NCBI GenBank assembly: GCA_022539475.1
Contig: VCMS01000060.1
Coordinates: 62,001 to 126,000, forward strand
Length of the DNA stretch: 64,000 nt
Reading direction: 5' to 3'
Source of the DNA: Gracilaria domingensis
Taxonomy: Eukaryota > Rhodophyta > Florideophyceae > Gracilariales > Gracilariaceae
Both the position numbers and the translations under genes were made by a program. The notes below the pieces were generated by a model that saw nothing but the letters and a program-made list of their open reading frames with translations, was not told the origin of the DNA and ran no database searches. Below, piece after piece: positions 52,641-63,417 of the stretch (the stretch's first letter is position 1; each line of letters starts with the position of its first letter).

Positions 52641-53990
52641 GTGGTTTGAGAAGATATTAATCCTGCCCAGTTTTTTGTTCGTTTAAGAGATGGAGATGAG
52701 ATATAATGTGTATGGTGTACTATAATGTGCGCCAGGAGGCCTAGATGAGTTGCAAGAGAAGCTTATGGTCCTTAGAAACGTGATAGACCTGATGGAGAAG
52801 GCGGTGAAAGTGTTCTGCACAAGACAAGGGTTGGTGGAGGAAAGGATGTTGAAATCGGATGTAGAAGGAAGGACAGAGATGGGAAGTATGGGAAGGGTTG
52901 CGGCACAGAAGGAGTCCTTTTTGACACCGAAGGCGAAGGCTGGTAGGTTCGTGCACCGGAAGAGCCGTCTGACGAAGAGGCGTAAGGAGAAGAGGATGGT
53001 GATGAAAGAGGTGCCACAGGAGGCAATCGGGGCTCCGGTCTTGACTGGGTTTTAACGTAGGGCATGCCACTGCGAACGGCCGAACGAAATCTGGCGGCGC
53101 ATAAGGAGAGAAGGATGGGGAGGAATGGGAAGCTGTTTTTGGGCGACGCGGGTGTACGGGATTGGGGAGGGTTGCTACCCGTACTTCTACAAAAAAGCTT
53201 TTGGGGAGACGGAGAGGAAGGATCCGAACGCAGGATCGGCGAAAAATGAGTAAAGAGTGATTGCGGTTTGGATGGGAAGGAACGTTGGGATGATTGAGGT
53301 GGTATGAGTTGTGATTTTTATCGCAACTCAGAGGAAAATGGAAACGCAAACTAGCACGACTGCAGTTTTGGGAGACGGTCGCGGAAAAGAGTGAATGGGG
53401 TGGTGCGGCGAAGTAGAACCTCTACAAAAACTAGGGGACCCAAGAATTAAACTGCGCCATATGGAATTTAATATTCCAAAATTTCTTAATTTTTTGAGTG
53501 CCAGCCTCACCCCCTCGCGCGCCCCAAATATCCCAAAAACTAGCTTAGTTTCCAAAGCGAACAGACTATATTCCACTTTGCAGAACACAGACGTTCTTTA
53601 GAACTGAGAAAAGTAAGCAGCACAGGACAGAGGCCGTGAATCTCGCTTATGAATTCAAGCGAGTAAAAAGCAGTTCTCTTCCCACTGGTAGTGAGGGCGG
53701 AGTTTTGCGCATGGCTTCCTGGTAAAATGAGGTCAGAACGTCTCCTATTTTGCAGACAATTTGACCCAAAATGTGATTTTGACTCTGAAAGTGAGATGCT
53801 CCATGGCGGTTACGTGATTTTCAGATGCTAGTTGGCTAAGCGCTGTTACGCGACACCTGGGCACCAGGATTTCTTCTGAAACCTCTGTGCATGTTTGTTT
53901 CTTCCGCTTCCTCACATCATCATCATTACCTGCAACGATCCGTTTAGCCTGGCTCCTTCCAGCTTATCAAAACATTGAATTGCTCTCCAA
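52641..53990. other. Unassigned stretch after the Notchless relic
   Basis: A plus-strand frame at 52750-53055 (Lys/Glu/Arg-rich, starting MQEKLMVLRNVIDLMEKAVK) and a Pro/His/Ser-rich minus frame on the opposite strand overlap; neither shows a domain. The rest is AT-leaning without features. Confidence 0.35.
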
Positions 53991-54875
53991 ATGGCACTAA
54001 TCACATATCTTTGTGTCGAGGATGCTCGCAACAACTGCAAAGTACTTGGTGGTGTGATTGGCTTCGATCCAAATCATTCCTGTGTTGTTTGTCAGAAAGC
54101 GAATCATGTTATCTGCGGCTCCGCACCTAGTTTCACGGTGAAAGAAAAATATGCTCCAGAGAAATCATTCGAACGCTGCGTTATTTGCAGTATGTGCAAA
54201 GAGCAAAAAGAGACTCCGTTTGGTACTCCATGCAAACCAATTTCAAAGAAAACGCAAAATTGTAAACCAAGCAGAGCAGGTGTTGCGGGATCAGCCACTG
54301 TGTTGCAAGAATTAGTCCCTCGTAGTACAAACCTCATTGCGTATATTCAGAGCAAAGAATCGTCAAGAATAAGAGCTTTCAGCCATGATGTGCACTACAT
54401 ATGTTCGACGGGATCTGATCTTCGGGCTGAGAGCTCATTATGCAATCGAACTTCTCTTATTATACCAAACACTTCTCACAGAACGATTTGTAATGACAAC
54501 CAGCTGCAAGTTGAAAAAAAACGTCGAAATGTCGAAAACGTTCGTCGCTATCGTTCAAAGAATAGAGAGAGAGACAACTGGAATGCCAGAAGACGATATC
54601 ATGGGAGGAAGAAAGTCACGAATTGCAAAGTTTCCAGTAGTGCTCAACCGACGAAAAAATCGGAAGAAAGGCTGTTCATTGAACCACCTGGTGAGAAAAG
54701 AGTTGATCCCAAGTTTAGCGGTGAACATTGCCAAGGGGTTTACAAAACTCACACTGTGACTGATGTGTATAAGGTTCGTCGCACTTTTCATACGTACATT
54801 GCTGATATGATGCTCCATTTCGAAGACGTAAATCAATTCTTCGAAATACAAACCGACGAAAATGGACTTCGCTAG
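53991..54875 (+). CDS. Hypothetical protein, 294 aa, with Cys pairs
   Basis: The start at the ATG at 53991 gives an uninterrupted frame to a TAG at 54873-54875. The N-terminal 90 residues have several Cys pairs (HSCVVCQKANHVICG, FERCVICSMCKEQ) that could bind zinc. The middle is Ser/Thr/Asn-rich, followed by a strongly basic helix (KKRRNVENVRRYRSKNRERD). No signal peptide, membrane helix or known family is evident. It stands alone between decayed regions and could be a host gene or the first protein of an unrecognised transposon. The overlapping frame at 54385-54759 is a shadow. Confidence 0.45.
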   Translation: MALITYLCVEDARNNCKVLGGVIGFDPNHSCVVCQKANHVICGSAPSFTVKEKYAPEKSFERCVICSMCKEQKETPFGTPCKPISKKTQNCKPSRAGVAGSATVLQELVPRSTNLIAYIQSKESSRIRAFSHDVHYICSTGSDLRAESSLCNRTSLIIPNTSHRTICNDNQLQVEKKRRNVENVRRYRSKNRERDNWNARRRYHGRKKVTNCKVSSSAQPTKKSEERLFIEPPGEKRVDPKFSGEHCQGVYKTHTVTDVYKVRRTFHTYIADMMLHFEDVNQFFEIQTDENGLR

Positions 54876-56415
54876 CTCGTTCCGATCCGTCAAGGTAGAG
54901 GATCGAGTCAACGGAAGAAATCTTAGGCTACTGTCATCAGATCTTCAACTCTTGTCACAATTTTAACGGCGGTTTGGTAGCACTTTCTTGTTGCTACCTG
55001 CTTGCTTGGATGCTGGCCGGCGGTCGGAGCCTCAGCGCGTGGCTGACGCACTGCAGCGTGTTGTGGGAGATGCTTCAGCTGTGCCGGTGACTGGTCGTAG
55101 GTCGCAGAGTGATAAAAGTTACTGATCGCAAGAAACTGCGTGCAGATAAAGGTTAGAAGCAGCATGGCACGCCACGCAATATTGTATTGTTCTCGCCATC
55201 GCCACCATATTTAGCCATGATGATTGCGTACCGATATGTCACAACCACGGCTTGCGGCAGCCTGCTGCCGGTCTTCGCCGTCTGTCACCGCTACATGAAT
55301 TGCCCTATGTAGAACAAATTCGAAAGCACAATATTCTTCCGTTGATGAATGTTCTAAATCTTACTGCGCACATGTCCTTTCTTTCTTTTGCACAACATCG
55401 CGCTACGTAGTCTGGTAAGTGCCAGCTCACACCTTTTTGAACAGACACACACCACAGTGCTTCTTATGACGGCAGTTACTCGCCTCTTGCTCATAGCCAC
55501 GGAATGAATATACCATTGGCTCGTTGTAGTGCAGAATAGGCAATTGCGGGAGGCGCTTGGTTACGAGCCACATGAAGGGACCGAATTAGTAATATGGAGC
55601 GCCACCACCATCGTCCAGCAGTGTACTGCCACCCTTTCCGTCTCTCTAGGGCATGAGTGCATCTCGTTTTAACAGGTTGAGTCCGAATTGACCACTCTGT
55701 GACTTCCTGTGTTTGATGAACGGCCTATGTATCTGGCATTGGCGAGAAGACGAAAATAAACTTCTCAACTAATCTCACCTGCATGGCCTTGCATTGGGGG
55801 AGCTAACCCTCATCCCCTCCGTCGAAACGCCTCCATACCATCAATTTCTACAACAAACTCTTAACTCTCCCCCCTCCACGACTACACCGATGTGAATGCG
55901 CCCTGGCTCCGTCCTCCGCCGTCATTGACTCCGATGCCGGTGTCTTTCTGCTGGGTCAGATGCCAAACGACACCTTCCAGCGGGTCGATATATTCCCCAA
56001 CGCTCAGCTGAAAACTAGGCATGGGGGAATGACTGGGTGTTCTTGCATAACTTGTGTGTACACTCAGGGTGGACAAGTCATCATGTAGCGAAAAGCGTTC
56101 AGTCTTACCGACGGTACGTGGCCTCTCTGTGGAGCGTACTTTGCATATGATACAGGTGCACGTGGAACGACGATACACGAGCTTATCTCTCTGAAGGTCG
56201 TTCGCGACGAAAAACTTGTCACCGAGCAAAATGTTTGCCCAGGCAGTTGCAGCATAACGCATTCCGACATCGTAAAGCCGTCCGTACATGAGCTGTGCAC
56301 GGATCTTGTCAACATCTTCAACTTCCGAATTTTGAGAGATCACATAGGTAAACGTCGAATGAGAGGTAGGCGAGGTCTTGTTAGCGAGTCTGACTGCTAT
56401 TCCCTGGGCCCGCTA
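54876..56415. other. Unassigned stretch
   Basis: Two minus-strand frames deserve mention. 54923-55165 starts with an ATG and a hydrophobic, signal-like segment (MLLLTFICTQFLAISNF; 80 aa). 55882-56343 is a frame of 153 codons without an ATG at its start and with a CTCIICK motif. Neither has a recognisable family or supporting context. The rest shows nothing. Confidence 0.3.
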
Positions 56416-57586
56416 GCGAGCCCAAGCACTCGTTGTCGAGGAACCCGAGCAGCCGCCGCAGGCGGAAGCTCAGGGAAACTGAACGAGGGAGTCTCCCTTT
56501 CGGGAGACGCGTCCTCAGAGTTGAGGCTGTTGACGCCCGAGGCCTCGTTGCCTCGCTCACCGATGAAAGTCCTTCCGAGGAAAGACGCCGCAGACACGGA
56601 TTCGGAGCAGCTTAGTGTTCTGCGTTGGCTGTGGATACGGGCAAGGAATAACCGGATCCCGTACCCAATCATGGTGATGGCCAAGCGAAACTATAATGTG
56701 TACGCTGACCTTGGCTTCAGCCCCCAGTTTATGGTGCGTTAGCTGAATGTACTAGATACAGGTGCAGGTCTGAACTTCATCGTGGAGTCCCTTCTCACAC
56801 CGCAATTGCGGGAACGTATCCGCCGCAGCGCACTTCCTGATGTCCCTGACGCGAATAACAACCCGTTAACAACGGTGGGAACAATCAACTTAGTCGTGCG
56901 CTTGGGACCTTCCAAAATTGAACTTCAGTGGGGAGGTCGACTTCACCGTTTGTCGGTCATTGGCTGCCCCAGTCATTTTGGATTGCGATTACTGCGACAG
57001 GTTTGTCGATGCAATGAGGCCCCGCCTCAGGCATGTAGAACTCGACGATGGTTCGTCGGTACCTATCTTCCGTGGTCGACTAAAGCGGCCATCGTGGAAG
57101 CCAGTTTCACTCCCTGCTGCGCTGGCCCCTGGAACGGCGTCGCGGGAGTCCACCAAGCTTCGCGTCCCCTCGTCGATTCGCATCCAGCCTGAGTCCCTAG
57201 TTATGGTGTCAGTTAATTTCCGTCAACGCGGTTTTAGGGTTATTCAACCCCTTACCTCGTTGTACGAGAAGTCCCAACTCGCTATCGCGAATAGCGTTGT
57301 GCAAGTGACACCATATACTCCGTTTCGGATAATCGTTGCCAATCTTGGCAGCACCGCCCAGTTTCTGGTAAAGAACCAAGTCATTGGATCCGTAATACCG
57401 CATCCACTCGCGATGCTTCCGACGAAGATGACGGCAGCCGATGTCCTCGGAACAGTTACCTCCGAAGAGGACGTTGCATCATCTGAGGAGGGGGAGGGAG
57501 TTGCAGTTCCTGCCACTTCCGCGAGTACCAGCACCTGTAGAGCAACGCGTTTCGCGGAACTTTGTCGCTTATGCGATTCACACTAA
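56416..57586 (+). pseudogene. Retroelement protease-region fragment
   Basis: Matches the gag-pol junction of the element at 60920-61970. MVMAKRNYNVYADLGF is followed by an in-frame TAG (56740-56742, where the other copy has His), then the retropepsin active site LDTGAGLNFI. After a frameshift near 56918 the text continues: SLAAPVILDCDYCDRFVDAM, FRVIQPLTSLYEKSQLAIAN and AQFLVKNQVIGSVIPHP. It stops at 57584-57586 and lacks reverse transcriptase. The catalytic DTG is intact, but two lesions disable it. Confidence 0.7.
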
Positions 57587-58194
57587 CCTCTCCGGTACGG
57601 AGGTGAGATCTGGTTCTTTATGAGTTGCACGTAAATTTGCCAATTACTTGGGAATGGTCACAATGGGAATTAGTCAGGGTCGTGTACACAGCCTTGCTGG
57701 ATTCTTCACACACGTGTAGTGCTTGCAACTCCTATTCGCAGGAAAACTTAGTACTATTTGTATTATTCCAGAAAGTTAGAATACTTTACTAGTTTTCACC
57801 TTGACACTGGGGTCTGCCACCCTACTTAGGTAGGTGAGCTCGACCCATACTGGGCAACTAAACGCACCAAGCAAGTGTTAGATCTGACTCAAGAACCCCT
57901 GGTACGTGATAGACTCCTCGCGGAGAGTCACTACCTGGTGAGGGACTAGTCATCCACCCTGCGGAGCTTTCTGCCACTATTGAGCGTATTGTTTTGTTGG
58001 TTTCTTTGTTTTGTCACTGTTTAACAGGTACGCACGATCCGTGTGCCGGTCGTTTTTTGCCCCGTCTCGCTGATCACGCTGTTTGCCCCGCTCGTCGCGG
58101 CCAGTGTCACATATGCGTCTGTGTTTCTGTCTCGTCACAGCTCACGCTTTGCTTTGCCGTTGTGTACACAACCCCACGGACTTCTAGGTCACCT
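57587..58194. other. Spacer, probably including the start of an LTR
   Basis: No coding sequence. It lies between the protease fragment and the conserved pre-primer segment of retroelement 3, so part of it is expected to be the 5' LTR. Without the matching 3' LTR in the window its edge cannot be set. Confidence 0.35.
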
Positions 58195-58355
58195 CTTTTG
58201 AGCTCCCTACGCCCGTCGTGACGGTTTGGTGTCGGTTTAGACCCGACTAGTTGCACCATTTCTGGGAGCGCTCTATTTGCTGCGTCCACCTCGTCGTGGG
58301 AAGGTTCCGAATTTCTTTCGTGTCTTCTCCCTTTGCAGGGTTTTGCACCACATTT

Positions 58356-58374
58356 TGGTCTCCCGACCTAGAAG
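58356..58374 (+). promoter_or_regulatory. Primer-binding-site candidate, retroelement 3
   Basis: TGGTCTCCCGACCTAGAAG follows the LTR-like tail ending GCACCACATT. It is identical to the site at 35667 over 18 bases and close to the one at 33933. It begins with the TGG expected of tRNA-primed elements. Confidence 0.6.
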
Positions 58375-58521
58375 TCGAACCTGTCCACAAGGCGTCCGAC
58401 TCATTGTCCTGGATGACTTTGAAGTTCACAGGTTTCCTGGACTCTCTCCGACCATCTGAAGTCGTTTTGGATTCATTCCGCTATGGAAGTGTAGATCGCA
58501 GAATTGAATTTGTGTACCACT

Positions 58522-58758
58522 GTTCGTAGTGTGTGATTCCGGTCGGACGGTGTTTCCATCCCAATTCTGGTGTCGTTCGTTCTGTTGTCTTTCACAAGAA
58601 TTGCTGTTTGGATAAGTTTCCATCGCGGAATACCTACCCTATTTTCGTAGTGTGTGATTCCCGTCGGTACGGTACCTGTTTCTTCGAGAAGAATTGTTTC
58701 TCAGCTGCGCCTGTAGAATTCTCCTATTTCCGTAGCGTGTGATTCCCGTCAGTACGGT
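58522..58758 (+). repeat. Three copies of a leader motif
   Basis: TTCGTAGTGTGTGATTCC followed by GTCGG(TA)CGGT occurs at 58522-58551, 58643-58672 and 58728-58758, spaced 121 and 86 bases apart. They lie between the primer-binding site and gag, where a packaging or dimerisation signal or leader control element could sit. The other two retroelements here have much shorter leaders without it. Confidence 0.75.
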
Positions 58759-58872
58759 AGTTCCTATTGTGCCTGCAACTCACTATTGTGAGGACGGAAT
58801 ACTCATACAAAGATATTTTACTTGTTTATCAGCAGGTGTACAACAGATTCTGGCTTTCTTTCTTTCTCGTCA

Positions 58873-60182
58873 ATGACGATGAGCACAGGCAAGAAGTCTA
58901 GTCCGTCTAAGGCCAAATCACTTGGTTCGGAGCTACCTCCGCGACCGCGCTCCGTTCCGGAACCCCCGGTTGGATTGATTGGAAGGTTCGGAATCCGGAA
59001 GTCAGCACCAAAGTCGTCAGACACCCCGGTGGTTGGGCCTTCAACGCCCGCTGTTGTGGTGAGTGATGCGCTTGTTGTGGAGTTACAGGCTCAAGTTCGA
59101 ACCCTTGAAGCTCGAACGAAGGTCATAAGAAGTTCTCATGCTTTTCTTCTCAACGAGGTCAATACACTTCGTTTGAACGTTGACTCCGCCTCAAACGAGG
59201 ATGTATCAGAGTTATTACGTATTGTTCGGAAGGATCTTAATACTTGAGGTTCTTGGAGGATACGGCGGTTTTACCCAAGAGGTGGACACGAAGTTCAATC
59301 GGATATTCGGGCGTCTTGAAACGTTGGAGGCAACCATCCCCGCGGATGAGCCAGCCGCCCACGCAACGGCGGTGACTTTGCATCGCGTTGGTAACCGGAA
59401 TTCCGGGAAACCTCACTCAAAGAAGGGGGAAGACCAAGAATATGACTCGGACTCGTCTCGGTCATCGGTGAATTCGAACCACTCCGTAGAGTCGCCCTCA
59501 TCGGACTCATCAATAGAAGAAGGAGCCCCTACCCCCTCATCGCGGACGCGCCGTTCAACACCCACCTATGGTGAGATACACACCCGGAAGAGAGGGAGGA
59601 AGCATTCAGGTTTGAAGGAACTGGAACCGACCAAGACCTTGTTCAAGAAGTTCTCATCTTATCGGTACCATCGCTTGGAAGGTTCTAGTTTGAATCGGAC
59701 ACCCCAGTGTACGGGAGAAGTCAAGGACTGCATCAAAAGGATGGCATTGTTTTTTTCGCAACCAGCTATTTACAGGGGAAGATCCTATCCAAGTCCTGGA
59801 TTTGCTCTTACGCTTTGTCGCTGAAGCAAACATTCTCGGAATTAGTGAAGATCAGGCTTACGTCGCCCTACCGTACCTCCCGGGGCCTCGCACAAGATCA
59901 ATTCAACTCTGTAAGAGGTTCCTCTCGAGCCTCAGAAGGAGGGGTTACTTGTTTCCCCGAAGCCGTACAGTACTTAATTCGTTCGTACGCGACTAATGGC
60001 GCTATTGGGGAAGCCGATACCGCGCTACGGGAAACGAAACAACGCCTGAATGAATCGGAAACCGAGTTCTCAGTTCGTTTGAATACGGATTTATAACGTT
60101 TTGGCAATGTTTATCTCGCTAATGAGCGTTGTACGTTACGGATCAACGGAATGAGCCCGGCCATTCGCACTCTAGACGCCTA
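58873..60182 (+). pseudogene. Gag of retroelement 3
   Basis: The ATG at 58873 (MTMSTGKKSSPSKAK) starts a Pro/Ser-rich N terminus, then a helical part (VVELQAQVRTLEARTKVI). After a shift near 59200 come an acidic Ser tract (SVESPSSDSSIEEG), a basic tract (RGRKHSGLKELEPTK) and the gag core in pieces (IQVLDLLLRFVAEANILG, then TALRETKQRLNESETEFSVR). It is related to the gag at 34026 (shared RGRKHS[RG]LK segment). Frames change near 59200, 59740 and 59900, with a stop at 60094-60096. Confidence 0.7.
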
Positions 60183-60973
60183 ACGACGGGAGGACAAGAG
60201 AAAGATTACGTATCTTGAGCTCGTGCAATACACGAAAGCGGCAGGTGACGCGTCTCGTGCACGCTCCGGATACCGGGTTCCATCCAAGGCGCTTCATATC
60301 GAAGGAACGTCATCATCGGTTTCGCTGATTCAGCAGGATTATCTTGGCCACGAAGTGGATAATTTGCATATCTCACAAGATGACCTGGTCTCTGTTCCAA
60401 CAACGGAGTTGCCGTCCGCGACCGAAGTCTACATGGGAACGGACACCCATCTGCTTTATTCAGACCGCCATCGTGTCCGAACCGCGCATATAACCTACGC
60501 TGGTAGTCGTTACCGTGGCCAGGTTGGGTAGACCCGCGAACGGTGAAGATGAAAGATTCACGAAGTGTCGGAAAGATGACCCCGAAGTTGATCTGATATA
60601 CTTGCTACAGCTATGGGCATGCAGCGCCAAACTGCAGCCTCAAGTTGAGGAAAACGTCCAAAGTAGTGGTGAATTATGAATCACTGACTCAAGAAGAGCA
60701 GGCGTTAGTGCCCGTCACCGAATATCTGCGTGCAAAGACAGAATTTCCACGAAGGATTTCGGCTGCAGAAAGTGCTGAGTTGCGACACTCCGGTTCTTCC
60801 CAGGCCAAGTATTGATCGACTCAAGCCGTAGCGGGAACCGCTCCTGCGGGTAGTTCTACTGGAGGTCCGCAGGAATCCTCGCAGATCCCTGGAGCACAGG
60901 AGGCCGTTCCCGTTAGAATGGATGGAGCTCAGTTAAACTGAGTTCGGAAGTCTCCAATGAAGAGTCGCCCAAT

Positions 60974-61968
60974 GTGAGGCCCAAGGCGCCCGAGACGTCG
61001 CTACCTCGCCCCCCGGGCTCAATCCTTTCAAGAAAACAGGTCATCTTAGAAGTTGACTCTACCACCGTTGGTGTGTTGCGTCGCCCGTGGATACGGTTTA
61101 AGAATAACCGGACCCCGGACCGCGTCATGGTGATAGCCAAAAGGAACTACAAGTTTTTTGCAGATCTCTGCCTATCCACCCCAGTATATGGTGCGACATC
61201 TGTCCATATTGGATACTGTTGCCGGGCCCAATTCCATTGTCGAACCGTTGTTACCACCGGAAATCCGTTGTCGAGTTCGTCAAGGACCCGTCATGGACGT
61301 GGCGGAAGCTAATAGTAATCCGCTAAAGATGATTGGAATGGTCACTCTCCTAATAAGGATTGGCAACTATGCTTCGCGGGTGGAGTTCATCGTCTGTAAG
61401 ACGCTTGCTGCCCCTGTCATCTTGGGGTGTGACTTTTGCGACCGTCATGTCGAATCAATCAAGCCGCGTATGCGTGAAATTGAAATAATGGATGGCTCGG
61501 CTGTACCGATTGTTCGTCGCTCACAGAGAAGGGCGACAGCGAAACTGGTACCACTGCCAGCTCCTTAACAGGGTTCAACATCCTCGAAGGAGTCTCGCAA
61601 ACTTCGCGTCGCACGACCTGTCCATGTACCCCCTGGCTTGCAGGTTTGTCTTGACGTCGTTGCCGCGCTCCGTGGATTACGAGTTTTTCAACCACTCCAG
61701 TCTCTGTACGAGAAGTATCAGCCCACACTTGCGAATGGTGTTGTTAAGATCTCTGATGAACGCCCCTTTCGAGTTATGATTGCAAACATCGGAAAAAAGG
61801 CTCAATATCTTATGAAGAATCAGGTTGTCGGCATTGTTCTCCCGCACCCTACCGCCCTTATCCTTACAAAGGTATCCTTGCTAAAGTTCTCGGTCTCCTT
61901 GAACCCGCAAATGCAGTTACTCTCTCTGAGGAGGGGAAGGAGGAGGTTCTTTTATCGCCTTCTCCAGT
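60974..61968 (+). pseudogene. Protease region of retroelement 3, active site altered
   Basis: Homologous to 56416-57586. The upstream text (WIRFKNNRTPDRVMVIAKRN) leads into MVRHLSILDTVAGPNSIV, where the second residue of the retropepsin DTGA motif position (Gly) is Val. The text continues TLAAPVILGCDFCDRHVESI and, in other frames, LRVFQPLQSLYEKYQP and QYLMKNQVVGIVLPHP. Stops and shifts occur near 61190, 61568 and 61640. The substitution alone would probably abolish protease activity. Confidence 0.7.
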
Positions 61969-62009
61969 AGAATTTAACAACCCGAAAGATTCGGAAAAGA
62001 AAGACGTTC

Positions 62010-62894
62010 CTACGAGTTTTGACACACTCGATTCTGTCAAAGAACTAGAACAGTTGGATCTCGGTCATGTACCGGATTCACACTGTGAGAAGTTACGAGG
62101 GATGTTGCGTGAGTTCACAACAATGTGGGATGGATCTCTCGGAGAGGTTTCTGCCACGGAATACCGGATTGATCTAGTACCCGACACGAAGCCAATCGCT
62201 CAACACCCGTATAGGGCAGGCCCGAAGGCACGGGAGGAAGAACAGTTCCAAGTGAATAAAATGCTCTGCGCAGGCGTGAGTGAACCTGCTCAATCACTGG
62301 GCATCCCCAGTTGTACTGGCTCCGAAACCCGATGGGTCCTGGGGTTTTTGTATTCACTATCGCCGCCTTAACGATGTCACCGTCAAAGACTTATACCCTA
62401 TACCTCGTATGCACGTGAATATTGATTTGCTTGGCGATGAGACTGTTTTCGTCACATTGGATGCAAACTGGGGACACTGGGAAGTACCCGTTCGACCGGA
62501 AGACCGTGATGAGACCACTTTTACCTGCCATTCAGGGTTATACCACTTTAACTGTATGCTGTTCGGGCTAACGAACGGTCCTGCTACGTTTCAACGTGCG
62601 CTGGACATTCTACTCGCTCACTTTAAAGCGCGAAGTTGTCTCGTCTACTTGGACGACATCATAGTCTTCTCCAACAATTTGGATGATCACCTCGAACATG
62701 TTCGGGAGATCATGGCCACGCTCCGTGATGCAGGAATAACCCTCAAGCTGAGGAAATGTGAGTTCTTCACTGCCTCAGTCAAGTATCTTGGACACGTTAT
62801 CCGTCCGGGAAGGCTACTGATCGAGGAAGCTCGTGTGAAGTCACTCAAAGAGGCAAACACCTCACAACTCAGACTGACCTACGCTCCTTCCTAG
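62010..62894 (+). pseudogene. Reverse transcriptase of retroelement 3
   Basis: 62054-62280 encodes the usual lead-in (YRIDLVPDTKPIAQHPYRA). After a frameshift, 62280-62894 carries the palm and fingers: ASPVVLAPKPDGSWGFCIHY, DLYPIPRMHVNIDLLGDE, MLFGLTNGPATFQRALDILL and the catalytic YLDDIIVFS (62648 onward). The thumb begins with LKLRKCEFFTASVKYLGHVI. The YxDD centre is intact, but an upstream frameshift and a stop at 62892-62894 separate it from gag and RNase H. Confidence 0.8.
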
Positions 62895-63417
62895 GGCTAT
62901 GCAACGTTTATCGAAGGTTTATTCCAGGCTTCTCGAAGATCGCGGGACCTCACAATGACCTTTTTCGGAAGGCACAACCACCAACACTGGAACCTCTTGC
63001 TCCCGCGCAAGCGGAAGCATTCGACTCACTCAAAGAGACAATTACCCCAGCACCGATCCTATTGGTTCCTAAGAATGGATAAACATTCACCATGGATACG
63101 AATGCGAGTGCCCACCAAATCGGCTCTGCCTTATTTCAAACCACACACGATGGGGAACGCAAACCATTTGTTTATTTGTCTAGGACACTCAACGTTCGTG
63201 AACGGAACTATTCTGTATCCGAGAATGAAATGCCTTGCCATGGTATGGGCTCTTCAGACACTACGTCCATACCTTATGGGTACACATTTTTACAGTCAAC
63301 ACGGATCATTCCGCGTTACGTTGGAAGATGTTTATTACGGAACCTTCTGGTCGACTAATGCGCTGGTGACTTCGGCTACCGGAATTCGCTTATGACGTCA
63401 CCTAAAAGAAGAGAATT
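62895..63417 (+). pseudogene. RNase H region of retroelement 3
   Basis: After the stop at 62894 the connection text (LGLCNVYRRFIPGFSKIA) lies in another frame. 63092-63240 encodes the RNase H start DTNASAHQIGSALFQTTHDG and KPFVYLSRTLNVRERNYSV, then a shifted frame gives MVWALQTLRPYLMGTHF. The expected first Asp motif TDAS reads TNAS, so one catalytic acid is lost. Interrupted by several shifts. Confidence 0.7.

Noticed and set aside
52741-53349. 202-codon minus-strand frame rich in Pro, His and Ser
   Set aside because: Antisense to a purine-rich plus-strand stretch whose complement gives Pro/Ser/Leu codons; no domain seen.
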